Assembly (NCBI GenBank): GCA_964383905.1
Contig: CAYLJO010000100.1
Location: 1 to 22,131, forward strand
Length of the DNA: 22,131 nt
Direction of reading: 5' to 3'
Source of the DNA: CAYLJO01 sp964383905
Lineage (GTDB): Bacteria; Acidobacteriota; Blastocatellia; Pyrinomonadales; Pyrinomonadaceae
Below are positions 1 to 7,773 of the stretch, in pieces (the first letter of the stretch is position 1; each line of letters begins with the position of its first letter). The notes under the pieces are model-generated. The model was not told where the DNA came from. It ran no database searches and saw only the letters and a program-made list of their open reading frames with translations. A program made the position numbers and the translations under genes.

Positions 1-31
1 GATTAAATTCCGGCAATTATCCTGTTCGGTC

Positions 32-56
32 TGCTTATATATGCCCAAAATGAGCA
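32..56. promoter_or_regulatory. Operator-like inverted repeat, site 1
   Basis: TGCTTAT (32-38) and ATGAGCA (50-56) are imperfect inverted 7-mers separated by 11 bases. Half-sites of the same form and spacing occur at 1948-1972 and 8720-8744, all in promoters. This copy covers the -10 and spacer of the leftward promoter and ends just before the -35 of the rightward one, so one bound repressor could shut both. The likely binder is the DeoR protein at 7774-8580 (inference). Confidence 0.55.
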
Positions 57-64
57 TCTGTCAA
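36..64 (-). promoter_or_regulatory. Leftward sigma70-type promoter for a gene beyond the left edge
   Basis: Read on the minus strand, TTGACA (64-59) is followed after exactly 17 bases by TATATA (41-36), a near-consensus housekeeping promoter. It points out of the window, so an unseen gene to the left is probably part of this locus. The segment is almost identical, in opposite orientation, to the promoter at 8712-8740. Both share the -35, most of the spacer, the -10 and an adjoining A/T run. No transcript evidence is available. Confidence 0.6.
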
Positions 65-86
65 GTTTTTTTTACTGCTTTATAAT
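58..86 (+). promoter_or_regulatory. Probable promoter of the GH43 arabinanase gene
   Basis: CTGTCA (58-63) is followed after 17 bases by a perfect TATAAT (81-86). The -35 overlaps the -35 of the leftward promoter on the other strand, making a compact divergent pair. The predicted start site near 93 gives a leader of about 160 bases before the GH43 start codon. The -35 is weak (four of six matches), so an activator or the nearby palindrome may matter. Confidence 0.5.
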
Positions 87-97
87 GTGGCTACTTT

Positions 98-112
98 GTC
101 ATAAGTTATGAC
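98..112. promoter_or_regulatory. Perfect 15-base palindrome at the predicted GH43 transcription start
   Basis: GTCATAAGTTATGAC reads as two 7-base arms around a central base and starts about 12 bases after the TATAAT box. That is a typical repressor position. I see no second copy in the window, and it is not the TGCTYAT-N11-ATRAGCA motif, although it shares the ATAAG core. It may bind a second regulator or be chance. I assign no protein to it. Confidence 0.3.
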
Positions 113-253
113 TTCGGTGGCGCATAACAACACGGGACGTGCGCTTGCCCGGCCGGAGCAGACCAAGAGATCGGATTCATTTCGTCTATAGTAGTCCCCG
201 CAGCCGGTGGGAAGCTAATTCTTATCATTCAATGTCATGAAGGTGGGAAGCAG

Positions 254-1909
254 ATGATCGTAGGCCGATCTATCACTCGACGTAAAGTCATACTTCTGCT
301 ACCAGCGCTGTTATACATAAGCATCGCCGGTCGCGCGACGGCAGATGTTGCCCCCCTTCAGGGGGATATTCATGTCCACGACCCCAGCATGATTAAACAG
401 GGCAATACATATTATCTCTTCTCAACGGGGGATAGTCAGGGCATCATTAACCGGGGCAACATCCAAATTAGAAAATCAACCGACTTAATCAATTGGCAGT
501 TTGCCGGGACAGTGTTCCGCACGACTCCCGAATGGATAATCACCGCGCTCGGCTCCCGGCCGCGGAGTCTCTGGGCGCCGGATATCTCGTATTTCAACGG
601 AACGTACCATCTCTATTACGCGGGTTCACATTTCGGGACTAACAACTCCGTGATCGGTCTCGCCACTAACGTTACCCTTGATCCAACCAGCCCGAGCTAT
701 CAATGGGTTGATCAGGGTCAGGTCATTCGATCAACGTCTTCCGACAACTGGAATGCTATCGATCCGCAGCTCAGCTTCGATACCAGTAACAACGCCTGGT
801 TGGCCTTCGGCTCTTTCTGGGATGGCATCAAGATGCGCCGGATTGATCCGGGAACCGGTAAGCTATCGCCGGCGGACACGACCCTTTATTCCCTGGCATC
901 ACGCCGCGGCGGAGCTATCGAGGCCCCGAGCATTATCCATCGGAAGAACTACTATTATCTGTTTGTCTCCTTCGACTACTGCTGCCGGAGAGCGAACAGC
1001 ACCTACAAGATAATGGCGGGCCGTGCGACGAGCATCACCGGCCCGTATACCGATCGTAACGGCCGGCGGATCGATCAAGGGGGCGGTGATCTGATCCTCG
1101 CCGGTTATGATCGCTACCGTGGCCCAGGAGGCCAATCGGTTTATCTCGATGGCGGTACCTACCGGATGGTCCTTCACTACTATGATGCGCGTGATAACGG
1201 GAATCATAAGCTGCAGATTCGCGACCTGGCGTGGACGGATGATGATTGGCCGGTTGCCGGAGAGCCCGTTGGGATGAGCCATAGCGCGGCCGGGCACTGG
1301 TCATTCGATGATGGGAGTGGGGCGACGGCCGCCGATACGTCAGGAAGCGGAAACAACGGCATACTGGTCAATGGGCCGGCATGGACCCACGGTCACCTCC
1401 GCGGGGCATTACATTTCAACGGCACGAACCAGTGCGTGGACGTCCCCACGAACGTGCTCGATTTGAGTGGTTCATTCACCGTTGCGGCGTGGGTGAGACT
1501 GGATTGGATCACGGGAGATCATACCGCCGTGAGCCAGGACGGCGGCTTTGTGAGCGGCTTCTACTTGCAGAGCCAGGCCGGTACAGGCAAGTTCGCTTTT
1601 CTGCTGCCGAATAATGACTCGGCCACTGCGGACGGCCCCGCCGCCGGCTCAAAGACCACCCCGGCCACCGGCAAATGGTATCGTCTGGTCGGGGTGCGTG
1701 ACGCCCGCCATCGCCAACTCCGTCTCTATGTAAATGGAGTGTTAGAAGGTGAAGCGCCGATCAATAGAGCGTGGTGGGCGGCGGGCCATATGGTCATTGG
1801 GCGGGCCAAGCAAGCCGGGAAGCAGGTTGATTTCTGGCCAGGCGCGATTGATGATGTGCGTCTCTACGCCCGTGCGTTAAGCCCGTCCGAAATCCTTGCC
1901 TTGCCCTAG
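254..1909 (+). CDS. Secreted GH43 endo-1,5-alpha-L-arabinanase with C-terminal LamG-like domain
   Basis: It probably cleaves alpha-1,5-linked arabinan outside the cytoplasm. The 551-residue protein opens with a basic N-terminus and a hydrophobic Sec signal (about 11-30). A five-bladed GH43 domain follows (about 38-335), with the expected acidic triad: Asp43 in VHDPS (base), Asp170 in NAIDPQ (pKa modulator) and Glu223 in GGAIEAPS (acid). His308 in VLHYYD fits the central metal-site histidine. Residues about 346-551 form a concanavalin-like/LamG module (HWSFDDGSG start, GAIDDVRLYARALS near the end), probably a carbohydrate-binding or anchoring part. AGGTGG lies 7 bases before the ATG. It has its own promoter and is separated by 186 bases from the next gene. 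An exo-arabinanase or arabinofuranosidase activity in the same family cannot be excluded. Confidence 0.9.
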   Translation: MIVGRSITRRKVILLLPALLYISIAGRATADVAPLQGDIHVHDPSMIKQGNTYYLFSTGDSQGIINRGNIQIRKSTDLINWQFAGTVFRTTPEWIITALGSRPRSLWAPDISYFNGTYHLYYAGSHFGTNNSVIGLATNVTLDPTSPSYQWVDQGQVIRSTSSDNWNAIDPQLSFDTSNNAWLAFGSFWDGIKMRRIDPGTGKLSPADTTLYSLASRRGGAIEAPSIIHRKNYYYLFVSFDYCCRRANSTYKIMAGRATSITGPYTDRNGRRIDQGGGDLILAGYDRYRGPGGQSVYLDGGTYRMVLHYYDARDNGNHKLQIRDLAWTDDDWPVAGEPVGMSHSAAGHWSFDDGSGATAADTSGSGNNGILVNGPAWTHGHLRGALHFNGTNQCVDVPTNVLDLSGSFTVAAWVRLDWITGDHTAVSQDGGFVSGFYLQSQAGTGKFAFLLPNNDSATADGPAAGSKTTPATGKWYRLVGVRDARHRQLRLYVNGVLEGEAPINRAWWAAGHMVIGRAKQAGKQVDFWPGAIDDVRLYARALSPSEILALP

Positions 1910-1937
1910 CATTAAGTGAGATAAGAAAATTTCTCTC

Positions 1938-1965
1938 TTGACCATTTTGCTCATTTGCTTACAAT
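1938..1965 (+). promoter_or_regulatory. Promoter of the GH51-GH127 operon
   Basis: TTGACC (1938-1943), a 16-base spacer and TACAAT (1960-1965) make a good sigma70-type promoter. It lies in the gap between GH43 and GH51 and leaves a leader of about 125 bases. The -10 box lies inside the inverted repeat at 1948-1972, which predicts repression. Confidence 0.55.
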
Positions 1966-1972
1966 ATGAGCA
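1948..1972. promoter_or_regulatory. Operator-like inverted repeat, site 2 (perfect arms)
   Basis: TGCTCAT (1948-1954) and ATGAGCA (1966-1972) are perfect inverted 7-mers with an 11-base spacer, the most symmetrical of the three related sites. It spans the spacer and -10 of the promoter reading GH51. Half-site sequence, spacing and placement match sites 1 and 3. Confidence 0.6.
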
Positions 1973-2095
1973 CTCGTCGGCTATAGATAGACATTCTTTA
2001 ATCATCAGGGTATGCAAAGGTGATGGTTTCAAATGCTCCGGCGGTTTCGGCCGGGGGCGTCTTCTGTGTCAATTGCGCTCAAGGAGCAATACTTT

Positions 2096-4144
2096 ATGAG
2101 AACATTACGGACTCTACGGATCTCTTCGAGCAGATTCGTCGCGTTTGTTTGTGTGCTGTGCCTCATCGCACAGACCCAGACGGCGAGGGCGCAAATCAGC
2201 ACCATCACCGTGCAGGTGGACAAGCCCGGCGCCAACATCTCTCCGACCCTCTTCGGGTTGTTCTTCGAGGACATCAACTTCGGCGCCGATGGCGGCCTCT
2301 ACCCCGAGCGGGTCAAGAACCGCTCGTTTGAGTTCCCCGACCCGCTGATGGGCTGGAAGAAGATCGGGAGCGGGGGTGACAATGGAGCGCTGACCGTGCT
2401 CGATGAAAACCCGCTCAACGCCAACAACTCTCATTACCTGCGCATGAAGGTGGGGGGGGCCGGCCAGCGCTTCGGGGTGATGAACGAGGGCTTCCGCGGG
2501 ATGGGTGTGGAAAAAGGTGCGGCCTATACCTTCTCCGTATACGCGCGCCTTTTTGAAGAGGCACACCGTGAGGGGAATGCGCGCCGCGTGGAGGGCGGGC
2601 AGGTCGGGTTGCGCATCGATTTAGAGGACTCAAGCGGGCGCCCACTGGGCAAGGCAACGCTGAGAGGTTTTACCCCGCAATGGAAGAAATATACCGCCAT
2701 CATTCGCCCCTCTGCGACCGATCTCAAAGCGCATCTGAATGTGCTGGCGGAAGGGCGCGGCACACTCGATGTGGACATGGTCTCACTCTACCCAAAGGGC
2801 ACGTTTAATAACCGCGAGAACGGCTTGCGAGATGATCTGGTCCGGCTGCTCAAGGAGATGAAGCCCGGCTTTTTACGCTTTCCCGGGGGGTGCATCGTCG
2901 AGGGTAGATACCTGAATACACGTTACCAGTGGGAGACGACCGTCGGAGACCTGACCGACCGGCGCCTGATCATCAACCGCTGGAACGACGAGTTCAAGCA
3001 CAAGCCCGCGCCCGACTACTTTCAATCTTTCGGTCTAGGGTTTTACGAATACTTCCAGTTGTGTGAAGACATCGGCGCCCAGCCGCTCCCGATCCTCAAT
3101 TGCGGCATGGCCTGCCAGTTCAATTCCGGTGAACTGGCCCCACTCGATCAACTCGACCATTACATACAGGACGCTTTGGACCTCATTGCGTTCGCCAACG
3201 ATCCCGTCACCACCTCCTGGGGGCGTAAGCGCGCCGAACTGGGCCACCCGGCGCCGTTCAATCTTAAAATGATGGGCGTGGGCAACGAACAGTGGGGGCC
3301 ACAATACATCGAGCGCTACAAGATATTCGCCCGAGTGCTCAAAGAAAAACATCCGGAAATCTCCCTCATCTCGGCCGCGGGGCCGGATCCGGATGGCGAG
3401 AGATTCAATTTCCTCTGGACCCAGCTGCGCGAGCTGAACGCCGACATTATTGACGAGCACTACTACCGGGCCCCGGGCTGGTTCCTCGCCAACGTTGGCC
3501 GTTACGACAATTATTCACGTAGTGGTCCGAAGGTTTTCGCCGGCGAGTACGCGGCCCAAAGCGTTGGGATCGCCCGCCCGGATAACCGCAACAACTGGGA
3601 GTGCGCTCTCTCGGAGGCCGCCTTCATGACCGGCCTGGAGCGCAACTCGGACGTCGTGGTGATGGCCTCTTACGCCCCACTCTTCGCCCACGTCGATGCA
3701 TGGCAATGGACGCCCGACCTCATCTGGTTCGACAATCTCCGCTCGTACGGTACGCCTAATTATTACGTACAGAAGCTGTTCAGCGCGAACCGGGGCACGA
3801 CCATCCTGCCGGTACTGTTGGACGGTTCGGTGAAGAACGGGCAGAACAATCTTTTCGCCAGCGCCTCGATGGATAAGCGGGCGGGCGAAGTGGTTTTGAA
3901 GGTGGTAAACGCTCAGCCGTCGCCGAGGGAGGCTCGCATTAACCTCGCGGGTGCCAGGGGTATCAAAAAAACGGGTAAGGCTTTCGTCATCAGTAGCTCT
4001 GATCTCAAGGCGGAAAACAGCTTCGAGCAGCCGGCAAAAGTAGCGCCCGTCGAGCGAAAGATCGCAGTCCCTTCTGGCGAATTTCCCTTTACCCTCGCCC
4101 CCAATTCGGTCACGGTACTGCGTATCGGTAACTCGGTTCAATGA
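2096..4144 (+). CDS. Secreted GH51 alpha-L-arabinofuranosidase with CBM-like N-terminal insert
   Basis: It removes terminal alpha-L-arabinofuranosyl groups from arabinan or arabinogalactan. I chose the ATG at 2096 because AAGGAG (2081-2086) sits 9 bases before it and a Sec signal follows directly (hydrophobic 13-25, cleavage near ARAQ). This gives 682 residues; a start at 2033 would bury the signal. After an opening beta-strand with LFGLFFEDINFGADGG, residues about 85-235 look like a CBM4_9-type beta-sandwich. The GH-A barrel then carries Glu398 in GVGNEQWG (acid/base) and Glu484 in FAGEYAAQ (nucleophile). The C-terminal beta domain ends in NSVTVLRI. GH127 follows 48 bases later, probably in the same transcript. 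Compared with the second GH51 at 8982 it is longer, carries the extra domain and uses Sec rather than Tat export. Confidence 0.93.
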   Translation: MRTLRTLRISSSRFVAFVCVLCLIAQTQTARAQISTITVQVDKPGANISPTLFGLFFEDINFGADGGLYPERVKNRSFEFPDPLMGWKKIGSGGDNGALTVLDENPLNANNSHYLRMKVGGAGQRFGVMNEGFRGMGVEKGAAYTFSVYARLFEEAHREGNARRVEGGQVGLRIDLEDSSGRPLGKATLRGFTPQWKKYTAIIRPSATDLKAHLNVLAEGRGTLDVDMVSLYPKGTFNNRENGLRDDLVRLLKEMKPGFLRFPGGCIVEGRYLNTRYQWETTVGDLTDRRLIINRWNDEFKHKPAPDYFQSFGLGFYEYFQLCEDIGAQPLPILNCGMACQFNSGELAPLDQLDHYIQDALDLIAFANDPVTTSWGRKRAELGHPAPFNLKMMGVGNEQWGPQYIERYKIFARVLKEKHPEISLISAAGPDPDGERFNFLWTQLRELNADIIDEHYYRAPGWFLANVGRYDNYSRSGPKVFAGEYAAQSVGIARPDNRNNWECALSEAAFMTGLERNSDVVVMASYAPLFAHVDAWQWTPDLIWFDNLRSYGTPNYYVQKLFSANRGTTILPVLLDGSVKNGQNNLFASASMDKRAGEVVLKVVNAQPSPREARINLAGARGIKKTGKAFVISSSDLKAENSFEQPAKVAPVERKIAVPSGEFPFTLAPNSVTVLRIGNSVQ

Positions 4145-4192
4145 ATGCGGTGACACGCATCGCAAACAGTTTGATGAATGGAGATGAGCATC

Positions 4193-6202
4193 ATGCTTAT
4201 GGGGAGTATGCCGAATGCCGCACGACGAGCCGCTCAAGCCTCGATCCTGATTGCCGCTTTGCTGGCGACCGGTGTAGTGGTTGCTGCCCAGAGCCGCCCT
4301 GTGGTCGGCGATCAGATCAAAGCGAAGGCTGCTCCCTTCCGCCTCGACCACGTGCAACTGCTGGACGGCCCGTTCAAGAAGGCGATGGATCTCGACGCGG
4401 CCTACCTGCTCGAACTGGAGCCGGACCGCTTCCTCCATAACTTTCGCCAAGTGGCCGGGCTTGCGCCCAAAGGGAAGATCTACGGAGGCTGGGAATCAGA
4501 GGGCATCGCCGGCCATAGCCTCGGGCATTACCTGTCCGCACTCTCTATCCACTACGCCGCCAGCGGCGACAAGCGCTTTCTTGAGCGTGTCAACTACATT
4601 GTTGATGAGCTGGAAAAATGCCAGGACGCGAACCGCGACGGCTATGTCTCCGGGATCCCCGACGGCCGGCGAATTTTTGGCGAATTGGCCCAAGGCAAAG
4701 TGGAGACGCCGCATCCATTTAACCTCAACGGAGGATGGGTTCCCTGGTACACGATGCACAAACTTTTTGCGGGCCTGCTTGACGCGCACATGTATTGCGG
4801 CAACGAGAAAGCCCTGCGGATCGCCACCCGCGTCGCCGGCTGGGTTAAGAAAACAACAGGCAACCTCTCGGAAGAGCAGATCCAGAAGATGTTGTTTGTC
4901 GAACAAGGCGGGATGCTCGAATCGCTGGTCGAACTCTACGCGCGGACGGGCGACCGAAAATACCTCCAGCTCGCAGAGCGTTTTTACCACAAAGCTGTGA
5001 TGGAGCCGCTCGCCGGGGGGCATGGCGAGGTGCTGCTGGGACTGCACGCGAACATGCAGATCCCGAAGGTCATTGGCGCCGCCCGTCGCTACGAACTGAC
5101 CGGCCGGCCCGAAGATGCGAAGATAGCGGAAGTCTTCTGGAACGAGGTGGTTCATCATCACACGTACGTAAACGGCGGCAACAGCGACCGCGAACACTTC
5201 GGCCCGCGCGACCATTTAGCCGCGCGGATGAGCGGCGCGATGACCGAGACCTGTAACACGTATAATATGCTTAAGCTCACACGCCACCTGTTCATGTGGC
5301 AGCCCCGACCGGAGTATTTCGACTACTACGAACGAGCACTGTACAACCAGATCCTCACCAGCCAGGACCCACGGACGGGCATGATGACCTACAAGCTCGG
5401 CCTCTACGGCGGCCACTTCCAATCTTTCTGCGACAGCACAAACTCGTTCTGGTGCTGTGTCGGCACAGGGATGGAGAACCACGTGAAGTACAACGATTCC
5501 ATCTACTTTCACGATCAGCAGGGACTCTACGTGAACCTCTTCATCCCCTCTGTTTTGAATTGGGATGAAAAAGGCCTTGTGCTTCGACAGGAGACGAGCT
5601 TTCCTGATGACGATCGCACGACGCTCAAGCTGAGTGTCAAGAGGCCGACGCAAATGGCCTTGCGGATTCGCTACCCGTACTGGTCGCAGAGCGGTCTGAA
5701 AATCAGCGTCAACGGCAAGCCAGTGCAGCATCAAGCTCAAACGAACAGTTACGTGGTAGTAGATCGCAGGTGGAGGGACGGCGACCGGGTCGAGATAGAG
5801 ATTCCCTTCACCCTGCGCATCGAGGCGACCCCGGATAACCCCAACCGCATCGCCCTCCTCTACGGCCCAATCGTGCTGGCCGGCCGACTCGGCCGGGAAA
5901 ACTGGCCCGATGGAGGACCATACGGGAAAATCACAGGGGAAGATTGGAAACTGCCTCTACCAAAGGTACCAGTTCTGGTCGGTATTGATCGCCCGCTCGA
6001 CGAATGGATCAAGCCCGTTCCCACTGAGCCGCTGACGTTCAGGACGGTCGGCGCCGGGCAACCGAACGACGTCACACTCGTTCCACTTTTCCGGTCGCAA
6101 CACCAGCGCTTCGCCGCCTACTGGGACGGATTCACCACGGCACAATGGGAGCAAAAAGCAGGTGACCTAAAGAGTATTCAAAATAAGGAAAGGACTCCCT
6201 GA
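4193..6202 (+). CDS. Secreted GH127 beta-L-arabinofuranosidase (former DUF1680)
   Basis: Members of this family release beta-L-arabinofuranose, for example from hydroxyproline-linked arabino-oligosaccharides of plant glycoproteins. The characterised HypBA1 uses a zinc-bound cysteine nucleophile with ligands Glu338, Cys340, Cys417 and Cys418. The same set is visible here: Glu352 and Cys354 in TETC, and Cys421-Cys422 in FWCCVGTGMEN. Glu334 in SDREHFG lies where the acid/base Glu322 is expected. An (alpha/alpha)6 barrel precedes two C-terminal beta domains. A signal segment (SILIAALLATGVVVAAQ) indicates export. The start at 4193 has GGAG 9 bases upstream; ATG codons at 4178, 4184, 4199 and 4208 are alternatives. 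With the preceding GH51 it forms a two-gene operon attacking alpha- and beta-linked arabinofuranose. It converges on GH27 with a 31-base gap and no clear terminator. Confidence 0.92.
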   Translation: MLMGSMPNAARRAAQASILIAALLATGVVVAAQSRPVVGDQIKAKAAPFRLDHVQLLDGPFKKAMDLDAAYLLELEPDRFLHNFRQVAGLAPKGKIYGGWESEGIAGHSLGHYLSALSIHYAASGDKRFLERVNYIVDELEKCQDANRDGYVSGIPDGRRIFGELAQGKVETPHPFNLNGGWVPWYTMHKLFAGLLDAHMYCGNEKALRIATRVAGWVKKTTGNLSEEQIQKMLFVEQGGMLESLVELYARTGDRKYLQLAERFYHKAVMEPLAGGHGEVLLGLHANMQIPKVIGAARRYELTGRPEDAKIAEVFWNEVVHHHTYVNGGNSDREHFGPRDHLAARMSGAMTETCNTYNMLKLTRHLFMWQPRPEYFDYYERALYNQILTSQDPRTGMMTYKLGLYGGHFQSFCDSTNSFWCCVGTGMENHVKYNDSIYFHDQQGLYVNLFIPSVLNWDEKGLVLRQETSFPDDDRTTLKLSVKRPTQMALRIRYPYWSQSGLKISVNGKPVQHQAQTNSYVVVDRRWRDGDRVEIEIPFTLRIEATPDNPNRIALLYGPIVLAGRLGRENWPDGGPYGKITGEDWKLPLPKVPVLVGIDRPLDEWIKPVPTEPLTFRTVGAGQPNDVTLVPLFRSQHQRFAAYWDGFTTAQWEQKAGDLKSIQNKERTP

Positions 6203-6233
6203 CCTTCGACCGCAAGCCGTGGTCATTCCAGAG

Positions 6234-7658
6234 TCATTTAACCTTTCTCACTTTATACAGAGCCGCGCCGTGAGGGTTTACCCGTGGGGCGAACCCATCT
6301 GAAAAGATTCCCAGATCGCTCTTTTTCCATAGATCCCTCACGGCGCATTGACCATTGAGGCCCAGTTCGCGCCATTCTATTTTAATCTCTCCGGCAGACC
6401 CGTCATCAAGATTGAATACCGCCAGGTACTTATCTTTTGTCCCGGGAACATCGGCCACCCAGGCGATCTCATTTCCCCGCGAGAACAGCTCATGGTTTCC
6501 GGCGCTCCTCTGGTTGACCGCCAGCACCTCCTCGTTGGTAACTAGCGAAAGGGTGAAAGCGTCATTGCTGGGCAAGTCTCCGCCGAACATCAAAGGCGAG
6601 CGAAAGATGGACCAGAGAGTCATCAGAGTGACTTGCTCGTCTTTCGTGAAGTTTGTTTGACGGTCTTGACCCCGCTCCGCCCTGATGCCAATCCGCCCAA
6701 GCGGCAGCATGTCTGCGTCCGGCCAGGAGTTAGGCCCCGTGTAGGAGGACCACCGGCGGCAGAGGTCGAACTGTCGCTTCAGATCCTCCCACCTGTCCCA
6801 GAAATCGTCCGAAATCCGCCAAAGCTGCGCATAGCTCTGATATTCTTTGGCGCGGGCGACGTCTGCCGGTCCCGGCGAGAGGCTCAGGACGATCGGCCTG
6901 CCGCTCTTTTTGACGGCCCGGCTGAGCGCAGCAATCTCGTCTACGTGGAAGGGCCTGCTCATATCATCAGCTTTAATGTAGTCCACCCCCCACTTCGCAT
7001 AGAGCGCCACAATCGAATCATAGTACGCCTGCCCCCCCGGCTTGCTCATGTCAACGCCATACATGTCGGAGTTCCAGGCACAAGTACTTTGCTTATCGGC
7101 GACATCGCGGGCACGAACCTGTGCGCCCAGTACCGGAAGATTACTCCCAACTGCCTGACGCGGGATCCCTCTCATGATATGAATACCAAATTTCAGACCC
7201 TTACTGTGAATATAGTCGGCGAGAGGTTTGAAACCGCTTCCCCCACTCGCCGAAGGGAAACGGTTGGTCGCGGGGAGCAAGCGGCCGTAATTGTCCAGGA
7301 TGAGGCGCGCCCCCTCTCGATAACCATGAGCCTTGGCCTGCGGCTCGTACCACTGAATATCTACGACGATGTATTGCCAGCCATACCTGGCCAGACGCCG
7401 CGCCATGTAATCGGCATTAGCTTTGACCTCCGGCTCAGTGACGGCTGTCCCATAGCTGTCCCAGCTGTTCCAACCCATCGGCGGAGTTGGGGTGGGACCA
7501 TTGCGCCGGGTGGGTATAGATGGAGTGCTGGCGCCAGCCTTCTGCGCTTGAGCGGGGAGCGTGCTCAACAGCAGCATGAGGCCCACTAAAGTGATCCACC
7601 GCGCTCGTCCTGTGGTGAGTCCAGTTAAATTACCAAAGTGTTTGATAACAGTGATCAT
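6234..7658 (-). CDS. Secreted GH27 enzyme, possible beta-L-arabinopyranosidase (or alpha-galactosidase)
   Basis: This 474-residue protein has a Sec signal (WITLVGLMLLLSTLPAQA) and the GH27 opening PPMGWNSWDSYG. The nucleophile is probably Asp231 in YIKADDM and the acid/base Asp285 in WRISDDFWD. In ordinary alpha-galactosidases the substrate-binding motif is DDCW; here it reads VVDIQW, so the second Asp is Ile101. The same Asp-to-Ile change was reported in the Streptomyces avermitilis GH27 beta-L-arabinopyranosidase, where it sets the preference for a sugar lacking C6. I therefore favour beta-L-arabinopyranosidase, in keeping with the arabinan setting. The reading frame stays open upstream to 7808 but overlaps deoR and would bury the signal peptide, so I use the ATG at 7658. 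No strong ribosome site is visible there. It lies 115 bases after deoR on the same strand and may share its transcript. Confidence 0.85.
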   Translation of the reverse strand: MITVIKHFGNLTGLTTGRARWITLVGLMLLLSTLPAQAQKAGASTPSIPTRRNGPTPTPPMGWNSWDSYGTAVTEPEVKANADYMARRLARYGWQYIVVDIQWYEPQAKAHGYREGARLILDNYGRLLPATNRFPSASGGSGFKPLADYIHSKGLKFGIHIMRGIPRQAVGSNLPVLGAQVRARDVADKQSTCAWNSDMYGVDMSKPGGQAYYDSIVALYAKWGVDYIKADDMSRPFHVDEIAALSRAVKKSGRPIVLSLSPGPADVARAKEYQSYAQLWRISDDFWDRWEDLKRQFDLCRRWSSYTGPNSWPDADMLPLGRIGIRAERGQDRQTNFTKDEQVTLMTLWSIFRSPLMFGGDLPSNDAFTLSLVTNEEVLAVNQRSAGNHELFSRGNEIAWVADVPGTKDKYLAVFNLDDGSAGEIKIEWRELGLNGQCAVRDLWKKSDLGIFSDGFAPRVNPHGAALYKVRKVK

Positions 7659-7745
7659 CACGTTTTGCCGGACAATCTTGAAACGCAGCTTGTCATGATG
7701 TTTTTTTACAAAAGAGAACTCCAGGGCGAGGGGAATAGCTGCTAC

Positions 7746-7768
7746 GTGGAGGGCACTCCCACTTTTTT
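7746..7768 (+). terminator. Terminator-like hairpin with T6 tail, antisense to deoR-GH27
   Basis: On the plus strand GTGGAG (7746-7751), a GGCA loop and CTCCCAC (7756-7762) form a six-pair stem with one bulged C, followed by TTTTTT. This looks like an intrinsic terminator, but it faces against the local genes: deoR and GH27 are both on the minus strand. It might stop antisense transcription before it enters deoR. On the minus strand the tail precedes the stem, so it should not terminate the deoR transcript. Confidence 0.3.
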
Positions 7769-7773
7769 GGAAT

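Noticed and set aside
4184..4200. ATGAGCA and TGCTTAT half-sites at the start of GH127
   Set aside because: They are everted with a 3-base gap, unlike the inverted N11 form of the operators, and lie in coding sequence; probably chance.
3515..4450. Long minus-strand open frame antisense to the first GH51 and the start of GH127
   Set aside because: It lies opposite two well-supported genes, has no recognisable domain and fits the shadow frames expected in GC-rich coding DNA.
6203..6233. Bidirectional terminator between the convergent GH127 and GH27 genes
   Set aside because: Only a four-pair GACC/GGTC stem without a T run is visible.
6633..7589. Long plus-strand open frame antisense to GH27
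   Set aside because: The opposite strand encodes a clear GH27 with all family motifs; this frame has no family features.
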